DNA of 64,000 nt from Pseudomonas sp. FeN3W. GTDB lineage: Bacteria > Pseudomonadota > Gammaproteobacteria > Pseudomonadales > Pseudomonadaceae. Where the stretch lies: positions 3,363,001 through 3,427,000 of the forward strand of contig CP136010.1 in the NCBI GenBank assembly GCA_030263805.2, read 5' to 3'. The position numbers and the translations under genes were made by a program. Positions 43,009-51,301 of this stretch are shown here, one piece after another. Below the pieces are notes generated by a model that made no database searches, was not told the origin of the DNA, and saw nothing but the letters and a program-made list of their open reading frames with translations. Numbering within the stretch: position 1 is the first letter of the stretch; every line of letters starts with the position of its first letter.

Positions 43009-43925
43009 ATCCATCACGTATTCGTTTGCTGATTCCCTATTTCGGCCGGTGGCCGTTCTGGATGCCGTTTTTCCTGCGGAGCTGTAAGCGGAACGCGGGC
43101 ATCGACTGGCTCTTCTTCAGCGATTGTGGAGTGCCGGATGACCTTCCGGATAACGTACGGATCGTGCCGATTTCGTTTGCCGATTACTGTCAATTGGTCA
43201 GCGAGCGCCTGGGTATCTCCTTCAAGCCGGACAATCCTTACAAGCTCTGCGATATCAAGCCTGCGCTAGGTCATATCCACGCCGACCATTTGGATGGCTT
43301 CGATTTCTGGGGTTTCAGCGATATCGATCTCATATACGGCGACCTGCGCGGCTATTTTTCCGAGGATCGGCTCGCCCGATACGATCTGCTGTCCACCCAC
43401 GCGCGTCGCGTTTCAGGACATCTGTGTTTGCTGCGTAATAACGAGCGTATGCGCCAGGCGTTCATGTGCGTTCCTGGCTGGCAGGCTTGTTTCGAAGACC
43501 CCAGGCACCATGCGTTCGACGAAGCGGCATTCAGCCGATTGTTCATTCGACGAAAAAACTGGCCCGAGCCGCTTCGGCGGGTGGCTGATCACTTCAATCC
43601 GTGGCGTCGATGCAGCGAGTTCAACGAGGCGTTCAGTACTCCGCACGCTCGGGTTCCATGGCTTAGCGGTAGCTTCGATTTTCCCGATTGCTGGGTCTGG
43701 AACGATGGGCGGCTGACCAACAACCGCGATGGCGCTCGAGACTTCCCCTATTTCCATTTTATAACCTGGAAGAACGCCAAATGGTCAGGCTGTACCCTCG
43801 AGTCACTGGTGCAGCCTGAAAATCTTGCCGCTCAGCAATCGTGGTGCGTTACAGAACAAGGGTTTCGGGCTTTAGACGGGCTGGCTGTTATCGGACGGAG
43901 AACGAGTACCGATGGCTCGCTTTAA
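43005..43925 (+). CDS. GT-A-like putative glycosyltransferase (DUF6625 type)
   Basis: A 306-residue protein that starts RIRLLIPYFGRWPFWMPFFLRSC, as in a domain family of putative glycosyltransferases found in polysaccharide loci. FWGFSDIDLIYGDLRGYF near residues 100-115 offers a DxD-like acidic motif for a nucleotide sugar and metal. Cysteine count is high for the region. It starts at a GTG that overlaps the gene before. Its C-terminus (FPYFHFITWKNAKW) fits the same family. I infer a transferase role in core or surface glycan assembly; the family name is from memory. Confidence 0.72.
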   Translation: MNPSRIRLLIPYFGRWPFWMPFFLRSCKRNAGIDWLFFSDCGVPDDLPDNVRIVPISFADYCQLVSERLGISFKPDNPYKLCDIKPALGHIHADHLDGFDFWGFSDIDLIYGDLRGYFSEDRLARYDLLSTHARRVSGHLCLLRNNERMRQAFMCVPGWQACFEDPRHHAFDEAAFSRLFIRRKNWPEPLRRVADHFNPWRRCSEFNEAFSTPHARVPWLSGSFDFPDCWVWNDGRLTNNRDGARDFPYFHFITWKNAKWSGCTLESLVQPENLAAQQSWCVTEQGFRALDGLAVIGRRTSTDGSL

Positions 43926-43955
43926 CCCCAGAGTGCTCATGCTGGAGCATTCGGC

Positions 43956-45107
43956 TTGAGTATCCTTAGTATTTTGTGGTCTTCCGGCAAGGCGCATACC
44001 TCCATTCATCGAGTGCATGAGGAGATTCTTTCCCTAGTGGCTGATGAAAGAGAAAAAATGCACACTTGGATGCTGATGGGGCGCGAGGCTGCGCGGAACT
44101 CTGATTGCGGGCAAATGCTGCATTGGCGGCTGAGCTCGAGGGCGCTCAAAGGTCGGGGCATCTGGAAACTATCGCAGTGGTGGTTGCAGCGGCACCTTGC
44201 CCGCGAGATCGAGCGACTCAATCCGAAAGTGTTGTTGCTCGATGGCATTGGCGTGGCTCGGTTGATCATTCCGGTGGTGGCGAGATTGCACCTTAAGTCC
44301 CGGGTCATCGTCGTGTTCCACGGGCAAAGCCGCATGCGTCGGAGCGATCCGAAGTTGTTCGACGCGATTGCTGCGCATCGTCTGAGGCTGGTCGCGGTGT
44401 CCGAGGCGCTCGCCGAATCTCTGGGCGCGAAGCTGGGTAGAGCGGTGTTCGCTGCACGAACAGCGATAAACCCGCATTCGTTCAAGCAGGAACTGATTTC
44501 TCGCGACGAAGCCAGGGGCAGACTGGGCCTTGATAGCGCAAGCATTGTCCTGGGCACGGTTGGGCGGCTGGTCGAGGAAAAGGGCTTTCTGCCCATGCTC
44601 GATGTGCTGAGTGAGTTGTCACGCGTGCGGACAAACATCCACCTGGTGCTCGTGGGCGAAGGGAGGCAACGACCGGAACTGGAGTCACGTATCCGACGCC
44701 TGAGCCTAGGCCGAATGGTTACGCTGGCGGGATATCGACAGGACGCTGCGCAGCTATATAAAGCGTTCGATGTGATGTTGATTCCGTCCCGCAGTGAAGG
44801 GTTGGGTTTGGTTTTGCAAGAAGCGGTGATGGCGGATGTGCCGGTCGTTGCCAGCGATCTGCCAGTCTTCGTCGAGCAGTTGGGGGTCAAGGGCATTTAC
44901 GTCTCGCCGAACGATGTGTCCGGCTGGGTCACCGCCATTGAGCATGTGCTCGATTCGGATCGGCGATCGCTCGCCGTCGAGCAGGGGAATCACCTAGCAT
45001 CGGAGCAGGCCTGGAAACGGTTCCGCAAGAGTTACGTTGAGCTGCTGGCCGATGACTCGGGAACGGTCAGCGCATCGCAGAACTGCGAAAACGGAAAGGC
45101 GTTCTGA
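43956..45107 (+). CDS. GT4 glycosyltransferase of the LPS core block
   Basis: A 383-residue GT-B enzyme: VVFHGQSRMRRSDPKLFDAI and LVAVSEALAESLGAKLG in the acceptor half, then LGTVGRLVEEKGFLPMLDVL (about 200-219), LVLVGEGRQRPELE and MLIPSRSEGLGLVLQEAVMADVPVVASDLP with the E-x7-E pattern. The start is TTG 43956 with GGAG ten bases before. By position it may replace the pseudomonad outer-core rhamnosyl/glucosyltransferases (WapR group), but identity with any of these cannot be shown. Its final 76 bases overlap the convergent kinase gene on the other strand. Confidence 0.82.
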   Translation: MSILSILWSSGKAHTSIHRVHEEILSLVADEREKMHTWMLMGREAARNSDCGQMLHWRLSSRALKGRGIWKLSQWWLQRHLAREIERLNPKVLLLDGIGVARLIIPVVARLHLKSRVIVVFHGQSRMRRSDPKLFDAIAAHRLRLVAVSEALAESLGAKLGRAVFAARTAINPHSFKQELISRDEARGRLGLDSASIVLGTVGRLVEEKGFLPMLDVLSELSRVRTNIHLVLVGEGRQRPELESRIRRLSLGRMVTLAGYRQDAAQLYKAFDVMLIPSRSEGLGLVLQEAVMADVPVVASDLPVFVEQLGVKGIYVSPNDVSGWVTAIEHVLDSDRRSLAVEQGNHLASEQAWKRFRKSYVELLADDSGTVSASQNCENGKAF

Positions 45108-45661
45108 AATTTTTCACGTTCGAGATATCGTTTGAAGTGCGCCAGATTACGTCGAATCATATGGTTCGGTAGAGATCGGCCCAGGAAACGCATATCGGCG
45201 ATATCGATCAGCCCCAGCGAACCTTGCGGAGTAAGGACAATATTTCCCAAGTGCAGCGAGCGGAAATAAATACCCTTGCGATGCAGCTCGCGTACGAATC
45301 CAATCAGCTTGGGCAGGATTGTTGACCAACTGAAGCCAGGCTGCGTTGCAAGTTGACTTAGCGAGCTGCCCAGCAGCGGGGCATAAAGCACCGCGTCCGC
45401 CGATTTATCCGACAGTTCGTATATTGCCCGCACCTTTAGCGTAGCGATATCCAGGGCTTGGAGGCGTTCGGCGTTCTTGACGAATCGACGCGAATAAGGC
45501 CGCAGCAATGCCGAGGAAAGCCAGCGCTTTCGACGAAAGAATTTTAGAAATAGACCGCTCTCAAGCTGCAGGACCTTGGGACCCAGACCATCCGCTTCGA
45601 GAATTGCCGCATTATGGGTGAGTTGTTGCAAGTCTCGCTGGCATAATTGGCTTACATGCAT
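45032..45661 (-). CDS. Kinase-fold protein of the LPS region lacking the catalytic aspartate (PA4998-like)
   Basis: A 209-residue small kinase-fold protein, on the strand opposite to the core block. FLKFFRRKRWLSSALLRPYSRRF carries the presumed ATP lysine, and LVRELHRKGIYFRSLHLGNIVL is the catalytic loop, but the Asp of HGDLHxxN is Ser in FRSLHLGN, so classical phosphotransfer may not work. LIDIADMRF keeps the metal-binding position. A similar gene lies between waaL and msbA in P. aeruginosa (PA4998). It overlaps the end of the GT4 gene by 76 bases and is divergent from the waaL-msbA frame 93 bases away. Confidence 0.78.
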   Translation of the reverse strand: MHVSQLCQRDLQQLTHNAAILEADGLGPKVLQLESGLFLKFFRRKRWLSSALLRPYSRRFVKNAERLQALDIATLKVRAIYELSDKSADAVLYAPLLGSSLSQLATQPGFSWSTILPKLIGFVRELHRKGIYFRSLHLGNIVLTPQGSLGLIDIADMRFLGRSLPNHMIRRNLAHFKRYLEREKFQNAFPFSQFCDALTVPESSASSST

Positions 45662-45753
45662 GGTTGGCCTTAAGCAGTGTGCGAACGTCGGGACAAGGCG
45701 CGCATTCTAACATCGCTGGTGCTGGCGCATTCGCCGTTTTCCGAAGGGGTAGT

Positions 45754-48744
45754 ATGGATAGCCGTCGTTTAGGGTTGACCTGGCTAACGCTGGGGTTGGT
45801 GTGGTTCCTGCTGGGCATAACCTGGATTTCGACGACTAAATTTTACCAACAAGGCTTGATCGTGTTTTTCTGGCTGCCGGCCATGTGGGCTTGTTGGTCC
45901 TGTCGTACGGTGCTGCTCGACCTCTGGCGCAAGGAAAAGTCGCTGCTGACAGCATTGGTCGCGCTGGTTGCGTGGGCTGCCGTTAGCTCGTTCTGGAGCG
46001 CCGCCGAGGAGCCTGCGCGCGAAGTCAAACGGCTGATATACGTGGTGCTTTTTTTGCTGGGCCTGGTATGCCTCATGCGACAGCCACGACGCGTCGTTTC
46101 GGTGTTGCAGTGGGCTGGTTTGGGACTGGCGCTTGCAGCGCTGGTAGCGCTGGTTCAGCGTTATGGGATCGAGGCGAAGCCTTGGGCCTGGCGGATGCAG
46201 GGTTATGGCCTGCTAGACCATCCGATTATCGGTGGATACGTGTTCGGTATAGCGCTGATTTGGTGGTTCTGTTTGCCACCCAGCCGCGCCATGCTGCGCA
46301 TTGTGTGGGCGCTTGGTTTGTTGGCGCTGTTCACTTTTGTCGTGATGACGCAGAGCCGTGGCGTATGGGTTGCTCTGCTGGCGACTATCTTGCTGATGCC
46401 TGCTTGGCGGAGCGGCCGTGCCGACTTGTTCGTTGCGTTCCTGCTGCTGGTCGTGGCTGCGTTGGGGTACTGGTTGTTCGGCAGTTATGTTGTCGCCAGG
46501 GGCACCTCCTACCGCCCTGAAATATTCGCTGCAAGTCTCGCGATGATCGGAGATCGGCCTTGGTTAGGTTTGGGGTTGGGCAGCGATTATCAGGTCGGAG
46601 CCCTGGGGCGCATATTCGACCACACTCACAACCTGTTTACTCATGCTGCGGTAGAGCTTGGCTTGCCCGGACTCATTTTATGGCTGGCAGTTTGGCTGCG
46701 TTGCTTCGTCATCGCTGTGCGTGAGCGAGCCACCGTTCTCGGCGGCGCATTGTTGGGCATGTGGTTTTTCAGCACCTTTGCGTTGTTGTTCGATGGCGCG
46801 AATCTTTGGGATTCGCCTCGCCCGGAATGGTTCCTAACCTGGCTGCCAGTGGGGCTGGCGCTGGGGGCAGGGGCGGCCAGCTCGCTGTGTTACCATCCCA
46901 GGCCTTTGACAGACAGGCTGCATTCTCCTATGAGTGGCCCTCGGAAAGCCGACACGACATCCAGTCTGAGTATCTACCTGCGGTTGCTGCGTTATGTGGT
47001 CCCGTACTGGAGCCTGTTTGCAATCAGCATCCTCGGCTTCCTGCTCTTCGCCTCTACGCAGCCCATGCTGGGCTACATCCTCAAGTTCTTCGTCGATGGG
47101 CTGAACAACCCGGACGCCAGTTTTTTTGCCCAGGTACCTCATCTCAACGAGCTGGAGTGGCTGGCCGGGCTGAAGCTGCTGCAGGCGGTGCCCTTGCTGA
47201 TCGTGGTCATCGCGCTGTTGCAGGGTGTCGGTTCGTTTCTTGGCAACTATTTCCTCGCCCGCGTCTCGCTGGGATTGGTACATGACCTGCGTGTAGCGCT
47301 GTTCAACAACCTGCTGACGCTCCCCAATCGCTACTTCGACAGCCACAACTCCGGGCATCTGATCTCGCGCATCACCTACAACGTGACCATGGTCACCGGA
47401 GCGGCGACCGATGCGATCAAGGTGGTGGTGCGCGAGGGTATGACGGTGATCTTTCTGTTCGCGACGCTGCTGTGGATGAACTGGAAGCTGACGCTGGTGA
47501 TGGTGGCGATCCTGCCGGTGATCGGGGTGATGGTGTCCAGTGCCAGCAAGAAATTTCGCAAGCAGAGCAAGAAAATCCAGGTCGCGATGGGCGATGTCAC
47601 CCATGTGGCCTCGGAAACCATCCAGGGCTACCGGGTCGTGCGCAGTTTCGGTGGCGAGGCCTACGAGCAGGCGCGTTTTCTCGGCGCGAGTCAGGACAAC
47701 ACCGGCAAGCAGCTGCGCATGGTCAAGACCAATGCGGTCTATACGCCGACGCTGCAACTGGTGATCTACAGCGCGATGGCAGTGCTGATGTTTCTGGTGC
47801 TGTACATGCGCGGCGATGCTTCTGCCGGCGATCTGGTTGCTTACATCACCCTGGCCGGCCTGCTGCCGAAACCGATCCGGCAGCTGTCCGAGGTCAGTTC
47901 CACCATACAAAAGGGTGTTTCCGGTGCCGAAAGCATCTTCGAGCAGCTGGACGAGGCCTCGGAAGTCGATGGCGGTACGCTGGAGCGTGAGCGAGTGGCG
48001 GGGCGCCTGGAGATCAACGGGCTGAGCTTCGTCTATCCGGGCACCGACAAGCAGGTGCTGCACGACATCAGCTTCAATGTCGAGCCGGGGCAGATGGTCG
48101 CGCTGGTCGGCCGTTCGGGCAGTGGCAAATCCACCCTGGCCAATCTTATTCCGCGGTTCTACCACCACGATCAAGGGCAGATTCTGCTCGACGGTGTGGA
48201 TATCGAGGACTACACGCTGCGCAACCTGCGCCGGCATATCGCTCTGGTGACTCAGCAGGTGACCTTGTTCAACGACACTGTTGCTAACAACATCGCCTAC
48301 GGCGATCTGGCTGGTGCCCCGTTGGAAAATATTCAGCGCGCGGCTCGCGATGCCTATGCGGACGAGTTCATCCAGCAGATGCCGCAAGGCTACCAGACGC
48401 TGGTTGGCGAGAATGGTGTGTTGCTTTCCGGCGGTCAGCGCCAGCGTCTGGCGATCGCCCGCGCGCTGTTGAAGAACGCGCCGGTACTGATCCTCGACGA
48501 GGCGACTTCGGCGCTGGACACCGAATCCGAGCGGCATATCCAGAGCGCGCTGGACCACGCCATGAGTGGACGCACCACGCTGGTCATCGCCCATCGTCTA
48601 AGCACCATCGAGAAGGCCGATCTGATTCTGGTGATGGAGCAGGGGCGTATCGTCGAGCGCGGCAACCATGCGCAGCTGCTGGCGGCCAACGGTGCTTATG
48701 CTCGTTTGCACGAGAAGCAGTTCAAAGACGACGAGCCGGCGTGA
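45754..48744 (+). CDS. waaL-msbA: O-antigen ligase fused in frame to lipid A-core flippase (WaaL-MsbA)
   Basis: One uninterrupted frame of 996 residues. Residues 1-392 are a polytopic WaaL/Wzy-type ligase with about ten or more hydrophobic segments and the family loop IFDHTHNLFTHAAVELGLPGL (about 286-306), which joins O-antigen to core in the periplasm. From Met393 (base 46930) follows a complete MsbA: six-helix ABC exporter domain, Walker A GRSGSGKST at 786-794, LSGGQRQRLAIARAL, Walker B LILDEATSALD and the H-loop VIAHRLS. In P. aeruginosa these are separate genes. The join reads ...CYHPRPLTDRLHS-PMSGPRK... with no stop; no good ribosome site precedes ATG 46930, though separate internal starting cannot be excluded. 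Both halves have cytoplasmic ends, so the fusion is topologically possible. Start 45754 follows GAAGGGG; a TTG at 45664 is rejected. Confidence 0.85.
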   Translation: MDSRRLGLTWLTLGLVWFLLGITWISTTKFYQQGLIVFFWLPAMWACWSCRTVLLDLWRKEKSLLTALVALVAWAAVSSFWSAAEEPAREVKRLIYVVLFLLGLVCLMRQPRRVVSVLQWAGLGLALAALVALVQRYGIEAKPWAWRMQGYGLLDHPIIGGYVFGIALIWWFCLPPSRAMLRIVWALGLLALFTFVVMTQSRGVWVALLATILLMPAWRSGRADLFVAFLLLVVAALGYWLFGSYVVARGTSYRPEIFAASLAMIGDRPWLGLGLGSDYQVGALGRIFDHTHNLFTHAAVELGLPGLILWLAVWLRCFVIAVRERATVLGGALLGMWFFSTFALLFDGANLWDSPRPEWFLTWLPVGLALGAGAASSLCYHPRPLTDRLHSPMSGPRKADTTSSLSIYLRLLRYVVPYWSLFAISILGFLLFASTQPMLGYILKFFVDGLNNPDASFFAQVPHLNELEWLAGLKLLQAVPLLIVVIALLQGVGSFLGNYFLARVSLGLVHDLRVALFNNLLTLPNRYFDSHNSGHLISRITYNVTMVTGAATDAIKVVVREGMTVIFLFATLLWMNWKLTLVMVAILPVIGVMVSSASKKFRKQSKKIQVAMGDVTHVASETIQGYRVVRSFGGEAYEQARFLGASQDNTGKQLRMVKTNAVYTPTLQLVIYSAMAVLMFLVLYMRGDASAGDLVAYITLAGLLPKPIRQLSEVSSTIQKGVSGAESIFEQLDEASEVDGGTLERERVAGRLEINGLSFVYPGTDKQVLHDISFNVEPGQMVALVGRSGSGKSTLANLIPRFYHHDQGQILLDGVDIEDYTLRNLRRHIALVTQQVTLFNDTVANNIAYGDLAGAPLENIQRAARDAYADEFIQQMPQGYQTLVGENGVLLSGGQRQRLAIARALLKNAPVLILDEATSALDTESERHIQSALDHAMSGRTTLVIAHRLSTIEKADLILVMEQGRIVERGNHAQLLAANGAYARLHEKQFKDDEPA

Positions 48745-48829
48745 TCCGCGTGTCCGCTGGGGCGCGCGAGCCGCGGCGCGCCGGCATGCTATGATCCGCG
48801 GCGTTTTCCAGCGCCCCGGAGCCCTCTCA

Positions 48830-50251
48830 ATGAAGCTGTCCATGCCCCGTTTCGACCAAGCCCCCGTCCTGGTGGTGGGTGACGTCATGCTCGATCGCTA
48901 TTGGCATGGCGGCACGTCGCGGATTTCGCCGGAGGCGCCGGTGCCGGTGGTCAAGGTCGAGCAGATCGAGGATCGCCCCGGTGGCGCAGCCAACGTTGCG
49001 CTGAACATCGCTGCACTGGGCGCGCCTGCCCGGTTGGTCGGCGTGACCGGCGAGGACGAGGCGCGTCAGAGCCTGGTCGACAGCCTCGCAGCCGCCGGCG
49101 TTGAAGCGCATTTCCAATGCATTGAGCACCAGCCGACCATCGTCAAGCTGCGCGTGATGAGCCGCCATCAGCAATTGCTGCGCATGGATTTCGAGGAGCC
49201 GTTCGATACCGATCCGGCGGCGATCCTGGCTGAGGTCGAGGCGCTGTTGGCCGGGGTCAAGGTGCTAGTGCTGTCTGACTACGGCAAGGGCGCGCTGAGG
49301 AATCATCAGGCGTTGATCCAGGCGGCGCGACGCCGTGGCATTCCGGTGCTAGCCGACCCCAAGGGCAAGGACTTCGACATCTACCGCGGTGCCACGCTGA
49401 TCACGCCGAACCTGGGCGAATTCGAGGCAATCGTCGGGCATTGCGCCGATGAGGCCGAACTGGTCGCCAAGGGCGCCGAGCTGATGAGCCGGCTCGAGCT
49501 GGATGCGTTGCTGGTCACCCGTGGCGAGCACGGCATGACCCTGCTGCGTCCCGATCACGCGCCGCTGCACCTGCCGGCTCGTGCCCGTGAAGTGTTCGAT
49601 GTCACCGGTGCCGGCGATACCGTCATCTCGACGCTGGCCGCTGCGATCGCGGCCGGCGAGGAACTGCCACAGGCCGTGGCATTGGCCAACCTGGCCGCCG
49701 GGATCGTGGTCGGCAAGCTGGGCACCGCCTGCATCAGCGCGCCGGAGCTGCGCCGCGCGGTGCAACGCGAGGAAGGCTCCGAGCGCGGCGTGATGACCGT
49801 CGAGCAACTGCTCACCGCGGTCGAGGATGCCCGCGCCGAGGGCGAGAAGATCGTCTTCACCAATGGCTGTTTCGACATCCTGCACGCCGGCCATGTGACC
49901 TACCTCGAGCAGGCCCGCGCCCAGGGCGACCGGCTGGTGGTGGCGGTGAACGATGATGGTTCGGTGAGCCGCCTCAAAGGCCCGGGCCGGCCGATCAACT
50001 CGGTGGACCGCCGCATGGCGGTGCTCGCCGGTCTGGAAGCGGTGGATTGGGTGGTGTGCTTCGCCGAGGACACGCCGGAAAACCTGCTGGCCCAGGTCCG
50101 TCCCGATGTGCTGGTCAAGGGCGGCGACTATGGCGTCGATCAGGTCGTCGGTGCCGATCTGGTCAAGTCCTACGGCGGTGTGGTGAAGGTGCTGGGGCTG
50201 GTGGAAAACAGCTCGACCACCGCCATCGTCGAGAAGATTCGCAGCCGCTGA
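48830..50251 (+). CDS. hldE: Bifunctional heptose kinase/adenylyltransferase HldE
   Basis: HldE phosphorylates D-glycero-beta-D-manno-heptose 7-phosphate and then adenylylates heptose 1-phosphate, supplying ADP-heptose for WaaC and WaaF. The 473-residue protein has the ribokinase-type N-terminal domain with GDVMLDRYWHG, RPGGAANVALNIAALG and the C-terminal DVTGAGDTVISTLA (about 259-272), then a cytidylyltransferase-fold domain starting VFTNGCFDILHAGHVTYLEQA near 343-363. The start ATG at 48830 is 85 bases after the msbA stop; a frame from 48668 lies inside msbA and is not used. Confidence 0.96.
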   Translation: MKLSMPRFDQAPVLVVGDVMLDRYWHGGTSRISPEAPVPVVKVEQIEDRPGGAANVALNIAALGAPARLVGVTGEDEARQSLVDSLAAAGVEAHFQCIEHQPTIVKLRVMSRHQQLLRMDFEEPFDTDPAAILAEVEALLAGVKVLVLSDYGKGALRNHQALIQAARRRGIPVLADPKGKDFDIYRGATLITPNLGEFEAIVGHCADEAELVAKGAELMSRLELDALLVTRGEHGMTLLRPDHAPLHLPARAREVFDVTGAGDTVISTLAAAIAAGEELPQAVALANLAAGIVVGKLGTACISAPELRRAVQREEGSERGVMTVEQLLTAVEDARAEGEKIVFTNGCFDILHAGHVTYLEQARAQGDRLVVAVNDDGSVSRLKGPGRPINSVDRRMAVLAGLEAVDWVVCFAEDTPENLLAQVRPDVLVKGGDYGVDQVVGADLVKSYGGVVKVLGLVENSSTTAIVEKIRSR

Positions 50252-50284
50252 GTCCTTTGGATACGCCTATCGCGTATCGCGTCA

Positions 50285-50320
50285 GTAGGTGGATAGCCGC
50301 TTTGCGCGGCTACCCACTAC
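50285..50320. repeat. GTGGAT-type palindrome after hldE
   Basis: GTAGGTGGATAGCCGC at the left pairs with GCGGCTACCCACTAC at the right around TTTGC. It is a member of the repeat family at 5777, 5822, 8849, 58947 and 58992. It lies between two convergent genes and could act as a transcript-end hairpin, though without a T-run. Confidence 0.65.
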
Positions 50321-50323
50321 GCG

Positions 50324-51211
50324 TTAACGGGCGGCTGCCATCGGCCGTGCCGCCCACCAATCCCGCCAGCGAACGCGCTCGTCGCGCACCACCCAGCCTT
50401 CCTGCGGCGCAAAGCTTTCCGATAGCCACAGGCCGCGAGTGTTCACCGGGCTGAACTGGCCATTGCGCAGTTGCAACAGCTGATCCTGCGGCTGGCCCTG
50501 ATGCAGCGGTATCAGGTAGATGTCGGGCCGGCTGCGCTCCAGGCGCGCAACCAGTTGCCCGTCTTCCAAGCGTTCGTCGACATGAAACAGGCTCAGCTGT
50601 CGCGTCTCTTTCGGTAGCTCCATGCGCATGTCATATACCAGCTGCAACGATGCGGTCGGCAGGTGTACATAGGCGCGTGGACGCTCCATCAGCACCATGT
50701 TGCCGCACTGCACCGGGCGCGTGGCGCCGGATTGTGAGGCGAGCTTGAAGTGCACCGCCTCGCGGTAGTGCAGGCTGGCCTGGTAAGGGGTGGGCAGCCA
50801 GGTATCGCCGAAACGTCCGGCGAGCCAGCCTTCAGGGGTTTCCAGCAGGCATTCTTCGGCGATTTCCTGGATGGCGGTGAGCAGCGGCAGGTTCAGCTCA
50901 TGCGCCGGGATGTAGCCGGAAATCAGCTTGAGGACAACGTCACCACGGTCCGGCCGCTGCTGACGGACCAGCACCCAGTATTCGCGGCCCTGCCAGCTCA
51001 TGGTCAGACGCACCGAAACGCCGAGATTGGCCAGTTCGATGGCAAAACGGCCCGGATCGGACACCTCCACCGGGCGGCGGCGCTCGATCACTTCGCTGAA
51101 GTTCAACGGCCGGCCCAGACTCTGATAGCTCAGGTTGTCCTGGCTGGCCTCGACGTAGAGAGGCAGGGTCTTGAATGCGGCAGGGCTCTTGCGCACCAGA
51201 ACTCTTGGCAT
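50324..51211 (-). CDS. Unrecognised conserved pseudomonad protein with a Nudix-like segment
   Basis: A 295-residue soluble protein I cannot assign. LPLLTAIQEIAEECLLETPEGW (about 108-129) resembles the second half of a Nudix box (RExxEExG), but the arginine and final glycine are missing, so hydrolase activity is doubtful. The rest (for example MVLMERPRAYVHLPTASLQLVYDMRMELP) has no motif known to me. A gene of this size occupies the same place between hldE and an aldo/keto reductase in P. aeruginosa (near PA4993), so it is likely conserved. The start ATG at 51209-51211 is the only good one. Confidence 0.75.
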   Translation of the reverse strand: MPRVLVRKSPAAFKTLPLYVEASQDNLSYQSLGRPLNFSEVIERRRPVEVSDPGRFAIELANLGVSVRLTMSWQGREYWVLVRQQRPDRGDVVLKLISGYIPAHELNLPLLTAIQEIAEECLLETPEGWLAGRFGDTWLPTPYQASLHYREAVHFKLASQSGATRPVQCGNMVLMERPRAYVHLPTASLQLVYDMRMELPKETRQLSLFHVDERLEDGQLVARLERSRPDIYLIPLHQGQPQDQLLQLRNGQFSPVNTRGLWLSESFAPQEGWVVRDERVRWRDWWAARPMAAAR

Positions 51212-51301
51212 TCGGATTCTCCTTGCGGCGAAGAAAGTAACCGCGCGGCATCAGCGTAATGCGCTCCCGCGCAGCGGATGAACGTTGCCGCTAGGACCGT
51301 T

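Noticed and set aside
46906..46934. TTGACA and TATGAG near the msbA ATG as an internal promoter
   Set aside because: Transcription would start inside the msbA frame a few bases after its ATG, so no translatable full-length message would result.
46834..48594. A 586-codon minus-strand frame opposite msbA
   Set aside because: Shadow of MsbA, with no domain or start site of its own.
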